Below, in pieces: positions 8,268 through 15,626 of a stretch of DNA of 64,000 bases. This DNA comes from Mumia flava (GTDB lineage Bacteria > Actinomycetota > Actinomycetes > Propionibacteriales > Nocardioidaceae). Under the pieces are notes generated by a model. The model did not search any database, had not been told where the DNA came from, and saw nothing but the letters and a program-made list of their open reading frames with translations. Location of the stretch: contig NZ_PGEZ01000001.1 in NCBI RefSeq assembly GCF_002797495.1, positions 2,046,001 to 2,110,000 on the forward strand. Direction: 5' to 3'. A program made the position numbers and the translations under genes. Position 1 is the first letter of the stretch. Every line of letters begins with the position of its first letter.

Positions 8268-8312
8268 CCCGTGAGGTCGAGGCATGCTGAGCTCATGCCT
8301 CGACCTCACGGG
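8268..8312. promoter_or_regulatory. 45-bp near-perfect palindrome over a start codon
   Basis: Left arm CCCGTGAGGTCGAGGCATG (8268-8286), 7-nt centre CTGAGCT, right arm 8294-8312 exactly complementary: 19 paired bases without mismatch. The ATG of the small gene (8295) lies in the right arm. CATGCT (8283-8288) ends six bases before that ATG, the same spacing as other leaderless promoters in this window. So it may act as an operator on DNA, or as a start-sequestering hairpin on RNA read through from the upstream operon. Confidence 0.75.
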
Positions 8313-8516
8313 TTCACCTACGAGCTGGCCGGCTCCGACGTGGTCATCGCCCACCACGGACGCCGTGCCGCCACCTTGCGGGGAGCCGCGGCCGCAAGGT
8401 TCTTGGCCGACGTGGAGCGGCGGGATCCGCAGGAGCTGATGGCCCGAGCGACCGGTCAATACAAGCACGGCAACGAGCGCACGGCCAAGAACCACCCGCG
8501 CAACCGACGAGCGTGA
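8295..8516 (+). CDS. Small conserved actinobacterial protein of unknown function
   Basis: 73 residues from ATG 8295. It opens with MPRPHGFTYELAGSDVVIAH, continues HHGRRAATLRGAAAARFLAD and ends in a very basic, hydrophilic tail (YKHGNERTAKNHPRNRRA). I have a memory of similar short proteins in other actinobacteria but no function. No signal peptide, no membrane helix. The tail suggests nucleic-acid or ribosome contact, which is inference. Its start codon is embedded in the 45-bp palindrome. Confidence 0.65.
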   Translation: MPRPHGFTYELAGSDVVIAHHGRRAATLRGAAAARFLADVERRDPQELMARATGQYKHGNERTAKNHPRNRRA

Positions 8517-8541
8517 CCGGCCGCAACGGCTCGGCGACGCA

Positions 8542-9108
8542 TCACTGCCCTCGGCGGTAGCGCGCCAGGACGACGCTGCCGCCGAGCACGCGTGTGTCCC
8601 GCAGCTCGACGGGGAGGGTCGCGCCGCCCGCGAACAGCGGGACACCGCCGCCGAGCAGCACCGGTGTCACCTTGAGGTGCAGCTCGTCGATCTCGTCGAC
8701 CAGCTGGGCGGCCAGGTCGCCGCCACCGCAGAGCCAGATGTCGCGCCCGGGCCTCCGCTTGAGGTCGCGCACGACGTCGACCGGATCGCCGCGCACTACG
8801 GTGAGATTCTCGCCCGGCGGCAGCGCGCGGTGCGAGAACACGTACTGCTCGAGGTGCGGATACCCGCTGGTCAGGCCGGCGTCGAGTGCGGGCTGGTGGG
8901 TGCGGGCTCCCATCAGCACCGTGTCGAAGTGACGCGCGGGCTCGGTGACGTTCAGGGCGTCCCGGGCGTGCGCGGGGCACGCTTCCGGATACTCGGCGAA
9001 GTAGTCGGCCAGTGCTTCGGGCGGCTGCGGGAACATCTCCGTGCCGCCGTCGGGGGCGGCGATGAAGCCGTCGATGCTGACGGCGATCAGGTAGACGAGC
9101 GAGCGCAC
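8542..9108 (-). CDS. Dihydrofolate-reductase-like (RibD C-terminal) protein
   Basis: 188 residues from GTG 9108, chosen because AGGAGG lies just upstream and the fold starts there (RSLVYLIAVSIDGFIAAPDG). Family motifs: HFDTVLMGARTHQPAL, the cofactor loop IWLCGGGDLAAQLVDEIDEL and VTPVLLGGGVPLF. This is the closer match to the classic RibD_C pattern among the three copies here. It lies 13 bp downstream of the membrane serine hydrolase on the same strand and may be the last gene of that operon. Confidence 0.87.
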   Translation of the reverse strand: MRSLVYLIAVSIDGFIAAPDGGTEMFPQPPEALADYFAEYPEACPAHARDALNVTEPARHFDTVLMGARTHQPALDAGLTSGYPHLEQYVFSHRALPPGENLTVVRGDPVDVVRDLKRRPGRDIWLCGGGDLAAQLVDEIDELHLKVTPVLLGGGVPLFAGGATLPVELRDTRVLGGSVVLARYRRGQ

Positions 9109-9121
9109 GGGACCTCCTGGG

Positions 9122-10582
9122 TCAGGGTCGGACGGATCGGTGAAGTCGGGCGGTACGGAGTGCTGCCGCCGCTGCGACGAGGATGGCGAGGGCGCAGCAT
9201 CCGACGAGCGCGACACCGGCGAGGAACAGGTCCGGGGTCCAGCGTGCGAGCACCGTCACGCTCCCGGCTGCCGCCCGTGACAGGGCCCACGCCGCCGTGG
9301 CGGCGACGGCCGCCAGCAACGCCGTCCAACCGCCGAGCAGCCAGAGACGGCCCCGCCGCGGACGCACCGTCCGGCGACGCGCGCCGACGAGGGTGGTCGT
9401 GAGCAGGAGGGCTCCCAGGGCGACCAGGGCCCAGGGTGCAGTGAGCAGCAGCGGATCCGGGTCGATCGGGTGGACCGCGCGCCCGGTCGCGAGCCGCGCG
9501 ACGTCGAACGCCGCCTCGTTGAGCTGGGCGTCGCGCGCCGGAGCGTAGCCGTTCTGCAGGAGCACCACCGCCAGGCCTCGGCGGGGGAGCAGCAGGACGG
9601 TCGAGAAGAATCCCGGCGTCGCACCGGAGTGCCACGCGACGCGCTCGCCGTCGCGACGCTCGACGCGCCAGCCCGTGTCGTACCGCGCCTGCTCGACGTC
9701 CGGCGCGGGGCCGTCGCGGACGGCGGCCAGCATCGAGGGCGGCCACACCCCACCCGGCCGCGCCACCAGCAGGCTCGACGCCAGGGTGGCGGCGTCGTTC
9801 AGGGTCGCGGCCGCGTACCCGTACGGCAGCCCTCCGGCGACGGGACCGACGTCGTACGGCCACGCCCGTCCCCAGGCCAGCCGGTGACCGGGCGGGACCG
9901 CGCCCGAGTCGTGGGCGTAGCGCGCGACGCCGGAGAGCCCGAGGGGGTGGAGCAGGTCCTCCGCCAGGACGTCGACGAACGGCCTGCCCGTGGCCTGCTC
10001 CACGAGCGCGCCGAGGAGCAGGTAGTTGGCGCTGCTGTACTGGTACGTCCCCGGAGCGGCGACCGGGCCGTTGTCGCGCAGACCGCGGGCCGTGGCGGTC
10101 ACCGCCTTCCGCGCAGCCGAGCGTCGGTCGGCCACCCGGAGCCCGGCGTCGGCGTCGAAGCCGCTGCGATGACCGAGCAGGCGGGCGGCCGTGATCTGCC
10201 GACCGACGTCCGGCGCCGCGGCGTCGAGCCAGGGCAGCGTCTGGGTCACCGGGGCGTCGAGGTCGAGGACGCCGTCGTCGGCCAGGCGCAGGACCAGGGC
10301 AGCGGTGAGGGTCTTGCTGACCGATCCGAGGAAGAACGGCGTACCGGGCGTGACACGCTCGCCGTCGCCGTCGATGCCGAGGGTCCCCCTGATCGTGGTC
10401 CCGTGGCGGTCGACCACGGCCCAGGCGAGCCCGGGGACGTGCGTGCGGGCCCGGTGGTCGGCCAGGTAGCGCGCGATGTCGTCGGCGCCGCCGCTCTCGA
10501 CGCCCGGCGCGGCCGCCGGAAGCCCGAGCGCCAGGACGATCGCCGCACCGAGCCCTGCGGTGGCCCGGCGCAGCGGGCTCAC
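9122..10582 (-). CDS. Membrane-anchored serine hydrolase, class C beta-lactamase fold
   Basis: 486 residues. A signal peptide (1-26) is followed by a beta-lactamase domain with Ser87-x-x-Lys90 in GSVSKT, Tyr182 in YQYSSANY and a later HSGATPG motif: the three elements of class C/penicillin-binding-like esterases. The last 110 residues contain about three to four hydrophobic helices with a basic loop (ARRRTVRPRRGR), so the enzyme is tethered outside the membrane. Family members hydrolyse D-peptides, esters or lactones; true beta-lactamase activity is unlikely to be the main role. Its start overlaps the stop of the hydrolase gene at 10579 (4 bp). Confidence 0.87.
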   Translation of the reverse strand: MSPLRRATAGLGAAIVLALGLPAAAPGVESGGADDIARYLADHRARTHVPGLAWAVVDRHGTTIRGTLGIDGDGERVTPGTPFFLGSVSKTLTAALVLRLADDGVLDLDAPVTQTLPWLDAAAPDVGRQITAARLLGHRSGFDADAGLRVADRRSAARKAVTATARGLRDNGPVAAPGTYQYSSANYLLLGALVEQATGRPFVDVLAEDLLHPLGLSGVARYAHDSGAVPPGHRLAWGRAWPYDVGPVAGGLPYGYAAATLNDAATLASSLLVARPGGVWPPSMLAAVRDGPAPDVEQARYDTGWRVERRDGERVAWHSGATPGFFSTVLLLPRRGLAVVLLQNGYAPARDAQLNEAAFDVARLATGRAVHPIDPDPLLLTAPWALVALGALLLTTTLVGARRRTVRPRRGRLWLLGGWTALLAAVAATAAWALSRAAAGSVTVLARWTPDLFLAGVALVGCCALAILVAAAAALRTARLHRSVRP

Positions 10583-11691
10583 TCGCTGCTCCGCGCCGTC
10601 GACGCGTTCTGACGACGGAGCGCGGCGTCGAGGAAGGACTCGACGCCGTCGACGACCGAGGTGAACCGCACCGACGAGAACAGGTCGAAGCCGTGCTGGG
10701 CCCCGCTCAGCTCGACGTAGGTCACCGGGACGGCACCGTCGGCGAGATGGTCACGAAGTGCACGCGCCTGCTCGACCGGAACCCACGAGTCCCGATCGCC
10801 GTGGGCGAGGAAGAACGGCGGCGCCTCGTCGGGCGGGAGGAGGAGCGGTGAGGAGGACGCCGCCTCGGCCGGCCCGTGCCCGTAGTAGCCCCCGTAGTAC
10901 CCGTACAGCCCGACGACGGCATCGACCCGGCTGTGCGGGGTGCGCAGGTCCTGCGTGAGGGCCAGCACGGAGCCGAGGTGCGCCCCGGCGGAGGACCCGG
11001 CCAGCACCAGGCGGCTGGTGTCTCCGCCGTGGCTGCCGGCGTTGCGGTGGGCCCAGGCGAGCGCTGTCCGCGCGTCGGCGAGGTGCTCGGAGAAGCTGAC
11101 CGCCGGCCGCAGGCGGTAGCCGGCGCTGATGCACACCCATCCCTGCGCCGCCAGGTGGTGCAGCAGCGCACGAGCCTCGCGGTGCCGCCCGCCGGAGTAG
11201 TAGCCGCCGCCGTGGAAGTAGACGAGGACCGGCCCGTACGCCCCGCCGCGCCGGGCGTAGACGTCGAGACGCTGACGCCGGTCGGGGCCGTACGCGATCC
11301 CGCGCACGCGTCGAACCGACAGCGGTCGAAGGGGCAGGGGCGCCAGCAGCGCGCGGACCCTGCTCCGCAGGGCGGGCTGGATCCCGGACGCGGCGAGCGC
11401 GCTGCGCACCTCGACGGGTGCCGAGAGGCTGCGGACGAGCAGGCCCGCGAGGGCAGCCAGGGTGGCGCAGGCGACTCCGGTCAGGATCAGCCCCGCTGGA
11501 CCGCCGAGGTCGCCCTGCGCCCAGGCGAGCGCGGTCGCGAGCAGCAACGCAGCCCCGAAGAGGTGCGGGATCTCGTTCACCGACGCCGCCAGCAGGTAGC
11601 GAGCGTGCGGGGCGGGATCGCTCGGTCGGGTCCACGCGGCAGCCGCGAACACGGTGATGGACGCGAGGAACACGAGGTAGCCGATCGGCAT
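10579..11691 (-). CDS. Hormone-sensitive-lipase-type alpha/beta hydrolase with N-terminal membrane helices
   Basis: 370 residues from ATG 11691, with GAGGAG upstream. Three N-terminal membrane helices (about 1-20, 40-60, 66-88) precede an alpha/beta-hydrolase_3 domain with the HGGG oxyanion motif (160-163), GSSAGAHLG with nucleophile Ser234, HGDRDSWVP for the acid and QHGFD for the catalytic His. Likely an esterase at the membrane face. It is co-translated with the serine hydrolase downstream and divergent from a TetR gene with a palindrome between them. Confidence 0.87.
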   Translation of the reverse strand: MPIGYLVFLASITVFAAAAWTRPSDPAPHARYLLAASVNEIPHLFGAALLLATALAWAQGDLGGPAGLILTGVACATLAALAGLLVRSLSAPVEVRSALAASGIQPALRSRVRALLAPLPLRPLSVRRVRGIAYGPDRRQRLDVYARRGGAYGPVLVYFHGGGYYSGGRHREARALLHHLAAQGWVCISAGYRLRPAVSFSEHLADARTALAWAHRNAGSHGGDTSRLVLAGSSAGAHLGSVLALTQDLRTPHSRVDAVVGLYGYYGGYYGHGPAEAASSSPLLLPPDEAPPFFLAHGDRDSWVPVEQARALRDHLADGAVPVTYVELSGAQHGFDLFSSVRFTSVVDGVESFLDAALRRQNASTARSSE

Positions 11692-11723
11692 GCGAATCTC
11701 CTCTACAGGTGTCGAGGCTGCTA

Positions 11724-11739
11724 CTCTACATCCGTAGAG
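11724..11739. promoter_or_regulatory. TetR-type operator in divergent promoter
   Basis: CTCTAC (11724-11729), ATCC, GTAGAG (11734-11739): a perfect inverted repeat in the 73-bp gap between the hydrolase (start 11691) and the TetR gene (start 11765). A further CTCTACA half-site lies at 11701-11707, close to the hydrolase ribosome site. The placement suggests joint control of both directions by the TetR protein. Confidence 0.6.
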
Positions 11740-11764
11740 GCTCTTGAGGTCGAGGAGATCACGG

Positions 11765-12328
11765 ATGGCCCCCAAGGACGATCGGCGCACCCGGATCGCC
11801 GATGCGGTGATCCAGACGCTGGCCGAGCGGGGGAGCCGGGGGCTGACGCACCGTGCGATCGACGAGCACCTCGACCTGCCCGCGGGATCGACCTCGTACT
11901 ACGCGCGCTCGCGGGCCGACCTCCTCGCGTGCGCGGTCCCGCGGCTCGCTGCCCTCGACGCACGCGCTCTCGCCCGCCACCAGGAGTCCGGCCCTCTCGA
12001 CGCGATCCGTGCGGTGCTGCGGGCGTCCCGGCGGGGCGACGGCCGGGCGCGGACCCTCGCGCGGTACGAGCTCGTGCTCGAGTCGGTCCGCCGTCCGGAC
12101 CTGCAGGCGGCGCTGGCGGAGGGGACGGACCAGCTGCTCGAGCTGCTCGACGGTGCCCTGCGTCGCGGTGCGCCGGACGCACCCGCCGACGACCTCCGTG
12201 ACCGTGCCCGTGATCTGCTGGCCTTCCTGGACGGTCTCCTGCTCGCCGACGCCACAGGCCCGGCGCGTCACCGTCGCTCCGAGGCGCAGCTGTTGGCGGC
12301 CGTGGAGCGCCACCTCGCGACGAGCTGA
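11765..12328 (+). CDS. TetR/AcrR-family repressor
   Basis: 187 residues. The HTH is in the first 55: TRIADAVIQTLAERGSRGLT, HRAIDEHLDLPAGSTSYYARS. The C-terminal helical domain is leucine- and arginine-rich and ends HLATS. ATG 11765 is preferred over the in-frame ATG at 11744, which would add a basic stub and sit in the operator region. Divergent from the membrane hydrolase operon, which it probably represses; the inducer could be an ester or lipid product, but nothing in the sequence identifies it. Confidence 0.87.
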   Translation: MAPKDDRRTRIADAVIQTLAERGSRGLTHRAIDEHLDLPAGSTSYYARSRADLLACAVPRLAALDARALARHQESGPLDAIRAVLRASRRGDGRARTLARYELVLESVRRPDLQAALAEGTDQLLELLDGALRRGAPDAPADDLRDRARDLLAFLDGLLLADATGPARHRRSEAQLLAAVERHLATS

Positions 12329-12329
12329 G

Positions 12330-12788
12330 TCAGCCCGTCGTGCCGGACCGCGCAGCGTCGAGGCGTCGCTCGAGCGCGGCGAGCCCGCGGCGGACGAGCT
12401 CCCCGTACCCGTCGTCGACCAGGGCATCCTGCGCGCCGAGCCCGGCGGCGAGCTGGGCGGCGGCGTCGTCGATCCGACCCTGGCGGAGGTAGCCGTCGCC
12501 GAGGTTCAGGTGGAGGCTCGGCGCGAGACCCCGCGACGACGCGATCCCGGCCGGTGCAAGATCGTCGTCGCGCACCCCGGCGTACAAGGCGAGGGCACGC
12601 TCGTCCCAGCCCACCTCGTCGGCGACCTCGTCCTCGAGGTCCGCGAGGTAGTGCGCCAGCACGCAACGGTGAGCGTGGTCGTCGGACGTGGTGCCGGTCC
12701 AGCACTCCAGCAGCGCACTCCGGCCCGCCTGCCGGTCACCCGAGAGGGCGAGCCCGACGGCGGAGGTGACGGCGTCCCAGGTGGTCAT
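12330..12788 (-). CDS. Tetratricopeptide-like helical protein
   Basis: 152 residues. The middle reads as TPR helices: CVLAHYLADLEDEVADEVGW, DERALALYAGV, then SLHLNLGDGYLRQGRIDDAA, where LGDGYLRQGRIDDA is a good TPR signature. Mostly soluble, probably a protein-binding adaptor. Start ATG 12788 overlaps the stop of the tautomerase-YHS gene upstream by 4 bp, so the two are co-translated and may interact. Its 3' end is one base from the convergent TetR gene. Confidence 0.75.
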   Translation of the reverse strand: MTTWDAVTSAVGLALSGDRQAGRSALLECWTGTTSDDHAHRCVLAHYLADLEDEVADEVGWDERALALYAGVRDDDLAPAGIASSRGLAPSLHLNLGDGYLRQGRIDDAAAQLAAGLGAQDALVDDGYGELVRRGLAALERRLDAARSGTTG

Positions 12789-13462
12789 GGCGCGACCGTA
12801 GACCCTCCCGCCGACATGGCATCCTCGCGCCGCACGTAGGCGTCGCGGCAGCTCCGAGCGCAGAAGCCCAGCGTCGCTCCGTCGCTCTCGAGCGTGATCG
12901 CGCGGGGCCCGAGCCGGACCCGCATGCCACACATGGGGTCGATCACCGTGCCCTCGGGGAGGTCGACGTCGTCGGTGTCGCGGCGTGCATGGAACGGCTC
13001 GCTCATCACCGCCACGACGTCGTCGGCTGTCGCCGGCCTGCCGTCGAGACCGATGCTGCCGTCGACGATGCCGGTGACGTTGATCCACAGGTCGCCGACA
13101 GAACGCTCCCGCCCCTGGCGCTCGTCCAGGTGCCGTACGGCGCGTCGCACCCAGCCGATCAGGCTCGGCGCGATCTCGTCGCGCCAGGTCTCCGGCACGG
13201 TCACGGTGATCCAGAGCGGCGCTGCTGTGCCCTGCGAGTCGGTCGACTGCGAGTCCGAGTGCCATCGGCCGTGGCCCGTGGTCCATCCCTCGACGGAGCC
13301 GAAGACGACGTGCGTCATCGCGCGTGCTCGCGCGAGCGTCTCGTCGGGAACGTCCTCGCTCATCTGGTCGCCGACCAGCCCCGCGACGACGTCGTCGGCG
13401 AGCGCCGTCCGATCGGTCGAGTCCAGTCCGTCCGCGGGACAACGGATGTCGATGAGGATCAT
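12785..13462 (-). CDS. Tautomerase-like protein fused to a C-terminal YHS-type metal domain
   Basis: 225 residues. The N-terminal part (MILIDIRCPADGL, WITVTVPETWRDEIAPS, SVGDLWINVTGIVDGSIG) resembles 4-oxalocrotonate tautomerase-like subunits, but no Pro follows the initiator Met (residue 2 is Ile), so the usual catalytic amino-terminal proline is missing. The last 53 residues resemble a YHS domain: DPMCGM with Cys178, and FCARSC with Cys201 and Cys205, which could bind a metal. The pairing is unusual. Divergent from an XRE regulator and co-translated with a TPR-like protein. Confidence 0.7.
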   Translation of the reverse strand: MILIDIRCPADGLDSTDRTALADDVVAGLVGDQMSEDVPDETLARARAMTHVVFGSVEGWTTGHGRWHSDSQSTDSQGTAAPLWITVTVPETWRDEIAPSLIGWVRRAVRHLDERQGRERSVGDLWINVTGIVDGSIGLDGRPATADDVVAVMSEPFHARRDTDDVDLPEGTVIDPMCGMRVRLGPRAITLESDGATLGFCARSCRDAYVRREDAMSAGGSTVAP

Positions 13463-13539
13463 GGTGCATCTCTCGTTCTCGTCGGTCGTGTCGGGTCGTC
13501 ACGTCCCCACCGTCGGCCGGGTCGGCGCGCGCTGTCGAT

Positions 13540-13552
13540 TACCTCCGAGGTA
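13540..13552. promoter_or_regulatory. Short perfect palindrome in divergent promoter of XRE regulator
   Basis: TACCTC-C-GAGGTA, a 13-bp perfect inverted repeat in the 126-bp gap between the tautomerase-YHS gene (start 13462) and the XRE gene (start 13589). Its place suggests an operator for the XRE protein. A similar dyad elsewhere would support this. Confidence 0.5.
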
Positions 13553-13588
13553 GTGGTGCGAGAGCACGAGGCGCGGCACGCTGGCCGT

Positions 13589-14389
13589 GTGGCTGACACG
13601 ACCGGGGTGGTTCCGAACGTCACGGGCGCGCCCGTCGGGGAGATGGTGCGCCGCTGGCGCAAGCGACGCCATCGCTCGCAGCTCGACGTCTCGATCGGGG
13701 CGGACCTGTCGGCTCGGCACCTGAGCTTCATCGAGTCCGGGCGCGCGAACCCGAGCCGGGCGGTGATCGAGCGGCTGTGCGACGAGCTCGACGTCCCCCT
13801 GCGCGAGCGCAACGCCTTCCACCTCGCCGCCGGGTTGGCGCCGGCGTACCCGGAGCGTCCGCTCGCCGATCTCGGCGTCGCGCGGTCGGCGGTCGAGGTG
13901 GTGCTGGCGGGCCACGAGCCGAATCCCGCGCTGGCGGTCAACGTGCGGTGGGAGCTGTTGGCCGCGAACGCCGCGATGCAGGTCTTCCTCGACGGCATCG
14001 CCGAGGAGCTTCTCGAGCCGCCGGTCAACGTGCTGCGGGCGACGCTGCACCCGGCCGGGCTGGCGCCGCGGATCCAGAACCTCGGGGAGTGGCGCGCCCA
14101 CACCCTCCGGCGGGTCCGACGTCAGTGGGAACGGACGGCCGCCGACGGTCTGCCCGAGCTTCTCGCGGAACTCGAGTCGTATCCGGTCCACGCCACCGGC
14201 GACGCGGGCGGCGCCAGCGGGCACGATCTTGTCGTACCGATGCAGCTGGCGGGCGAGCACCAGGTGCTGTCCTTCCACTACGCGATCACGGTCTTCGGCG
14301 CGGCTCGTGACGTCACGCTGGACGAGATCGCGATCGAGACGTTCTTCCCGGCCGACGCGGCAACCGCTGCTGCGATCAGGGTGGCGTGA
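13589..14389 (+). CDS. XRE-family regulator with MmyB-like ligand domain
   Basis: 266 residues from GTG 13589. The HTH (about 17-75) contains VRRWRKRRHRSQLDVSI, DLSARHLSFIESGRANPSRA and VIERLCDELDVPLRERNAFH. The C-terminal domain has the MmyB_LBD pattern: WELLAANAAMQVFLDGIAEE, NVLRATLHPAGLAPRIQNLG and LSFHYAITVFGAARDVTLDE. MmyB-like sensors usually control an adjacent enzyme and are thought to bind small hydrophobic ligands. Here the divergent partner is the tautomerase-YHS/TPR pair. The start is placed where the HTH domain begins; a longer frame upstream is an antisense artefact. Confidence 0.88.
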   Translation: MADTTGVVPNVTGAPVGEMVRRWRKRRHRSQLDVSIGADLSARHLSFIESGRANPSRAVIERLCDELDVPLRERNAFHLAAGLAPAYPERPLADLGVARSAVEVVLAGHEPNPALAVNVRWELLAANAAMQVFLDGIAEELLEPPVNVLRATLHPAGLAPRIQNLGEWRAHTLRRVRRQWERTAADGLPELLAELESYPVHATGDAGGASGHDLVVPMQLAGEHQVLSFHYAITVFGAARDVTLDEIAIETFFPADAATAAAIRVA

Positions 14390-14401
14390 GTCCCGGCGCG
14401 A

Positions 14402-14812
14402 TCACACGCGCAGGGAGGCGCGATCGAGCTCGACCCCGACGACTCCTGCCACCCGGGCCAGGTCGGCGTCCCAGGAGAGCGGGGTCGCGCCACGGCGCCA
14501 CGCGACCGCCGCGATCATGCAGTCGACCATCCCCCGAGGAGTGATCCCGCTGGTGCGGCACCGGCGGTAGATCCGCGTGGCGGCGTCGAAGTCGCCGACC
14601 GCGTCGAAGGCGAGAAGGTCGAACCGCAGAAGGAGACGGCGAAGGTCGCGTTCTCGTGCGTCGGTGCGGGCGCCGGCGGCCACCTCCGTCACGACAGGCT
14701 CGGTGACGGCGAGGCCTCCGTCGTCGGTGATGAGCTCGGTGATCCGCTCGTCGACCGAGCTGCCCGTCGCGCGGTCGTACTCGATCCACGCCGAGGTGTC
14801 GGCGAGGATCAC
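14402..14812 (-). CDS. vapC: VapC-type PIN-domain ribonuclease toxin
   Basis: 136 residues from GTG 14812. The PIN active-site acids are all present: Asp5 in LADTSAW, Glu43 in VVTEVAAG, Asp97 in GMVDCMIAA and Asp115 in SWDADL. VapC toxins cleave tRNA, rRNA or mRNA with Mg2+ and are held inactive by VapB. The start overlaps the stop of the short upstream antitoxin-like gene (GTGA), the standard antitoxin-first arrangement. The toxin looks intact even though its antitoxin looks shortened. Confidence 0.88.
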   Translation of the reverse strand: MILADTSAWIEYDRATGSSVDERITELITDDGGLAVTEPVVTEVAAGARTDARERDLRRLLLRFDLLAFDAVGDFDAATRIYRRCRTSGITPRGMVDCMIAAVAWRRGATPLSWDADLARVAGVVGVELDRASLRV

Positions 14813-14943
14813 TCGGCACTCCTCGGGGCGACGTCGCCGGGAGTCTCGTCGAGCGCGCGGGCCCCTCGCATCGCGAGTGCCTCGGCACGGGTCATCGGCT
14901 GGCCGGCGAGGTGGCGGAGCGCGAGGTCGACGGCTGCCGTCAT
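14809..14943 (-). CDS. Short VapB-like antitoxin lacking its DNA-binding N-terminus
   Basis: 44 residues from ATG 14943. MTAAVDLALRHLAGQPMTRA and EALAMRGARALDETPGD match the second half of VapB antitoxins: the helix plus toxin-wrapping tail. The usual first 20-25 residues, a ribbon of the type [TV][VI][ED][IL]D[DE]ELL, are missing, and none of the three frames upstream supplies them. It may be a genuine minimal antitoxin or a 5' deletion remnant. It is coupled to vapC by a 4-bp overlap. Confidence 0.6.
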   Translation of the reverse strand: MTAAVDLALRHLAGQPMTRAEALAMRGARALDETPGDVAPRSAE

Positions 14944-15077
14944 GGTCCACGACGACGAGGCGATCCGGTTGCTCGTCGACGTCCTCGCCTTCGAGCTCGA
15001 CGTGGCCGGCAACCGCTGGGACCTGCTGGGAGCGCCTCCCGGCGCGTGACGACCGCCCGTCGTGGATCGGGTCCTCG

Positions 15078-15106
15078 TTGACACGGCCGGACGGTCGCTC
15101 GACGAT
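15078..15106 (+). promoter_or_regulatory. Near-consensus promoter of the VOC gene at 15113
   Basis: Perfect TTGACA (15078-15083), 17-bp spacer, GACGAT (15101-15106), then six bases to ATG 15113. The start codon would be at or next to +1, giving a leaderless mRNA. Confidence 0.6.
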
Positions 15107-15112
15107 GGGGCG

Positions 15113-15544
15113 ATGTCAGAACTCGAGGGACTGCCGACCGTTCCTGCTGCAGACGACACCCTGCCGGGCTCGCTCGAGCTGGGTGCCTCCTCCATCTCCC
15201 TGAGCGTCGCGGACCTGGGAGCGTCCCGGGCCTTCTACGAGAAGCTGGGGTTCGTCGTGACAGGCGGTGACGCCGAGCAAGGATGGCTCATCCTCAAGAA
15301 CGGCGAGACGACGATCGGGCTGTTCCACGGGATGTTCGAGGGCAACATCATCACGTTCAACCCCGGCCTCACGAACCGGATGGAGCGGCTCGAGTCGTAC
15401 ACCGACGTCCGCGAGATCGAGCGGCACGTGACCGACGGTGGCCTCGAGGTCGCCGAGCGCACGGGTGAGGGCGACAGCGGCCCTGCGTCGATCACGCTGA
15501 GGGATCCCGACGGGAACGCCGTCCTGATCGACCAGTTCTTCTGA
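15113..15544 (+). CDS. VOC-superfamily (glyoxalase-fold) protein
   Basis: 143 residues from ATG 15113. One VOC module: [20 protein letters not shown] at the start and [16 protein letters not shown] at the end, with [20 protein letters not shown] between. Family members bind a divalent metal and act as lyases, isomerases, dioxygenases or drug-binding proteins. Substrate unknown. A strong promoter is visible and a GC hairpin follows the stop, so it is probably transcribed alone. Confidence 0.85.
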   Translation: MSELEGLPTVPAADDTLPGSLELGASSISLSVADLGASRAFYEKLGFVVTGGDAEQGWLILKNGETTIGLFHGMFEGNIITFNPGLTNRMERLESYTDVREIERHVTDGGLEVAERTGEGDSGPASITLRDPDGNAVLIDQFF

Positions 15545-15553
15545 CCGCGACGC

Positions 15554-15569
15554 GCCGGCCACGGCCGGC
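15554..15569 (+). terminator. GC-rich hairpin after the VOC gene
   Basis: GCCGGC (15554-15559), loop CACG, GCCGGC (15564-15569), ten bases after the TGA at 15542-15544. No T-tract follows, which is common for actinobacterial terminators; alternatively it only protects the 3' end. Confidence 0.4.
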
Positions 15570-15626
15570 ACTCCGTACGGTCCGCGTCCATCGGTGAAGT
15601 CGCCCAGCGCTGGATAGCGTGAGGCG

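Noticed and set aside
9122-10582. True antibiotic beta-lactamase
   Set aside because: The C-terminal membrane helices and YSSAN-type motif fit the broad serine hydrolase family; no resistance context.
9470-10612. 380-residue open frame on the plus strand
   Set aside because: Antisense to the serine hydrolase with intact SxxK and HSG motifs; no recognisable domain and no ribosome site.
12989-13588. N-terminal extension of the XRE regulator
   Set aside because: It is antisense to the tautomerase-YHS gene and would cover the operator; the HTH domain begins after GTG 13589.
14809-15195. 128-residue antitoxin with a long N-terminus
   Set aside because: The residues before Met at 14943 are Ser/Arg-rich without a DNA-binding pattern and run antisense to the VOC start region.
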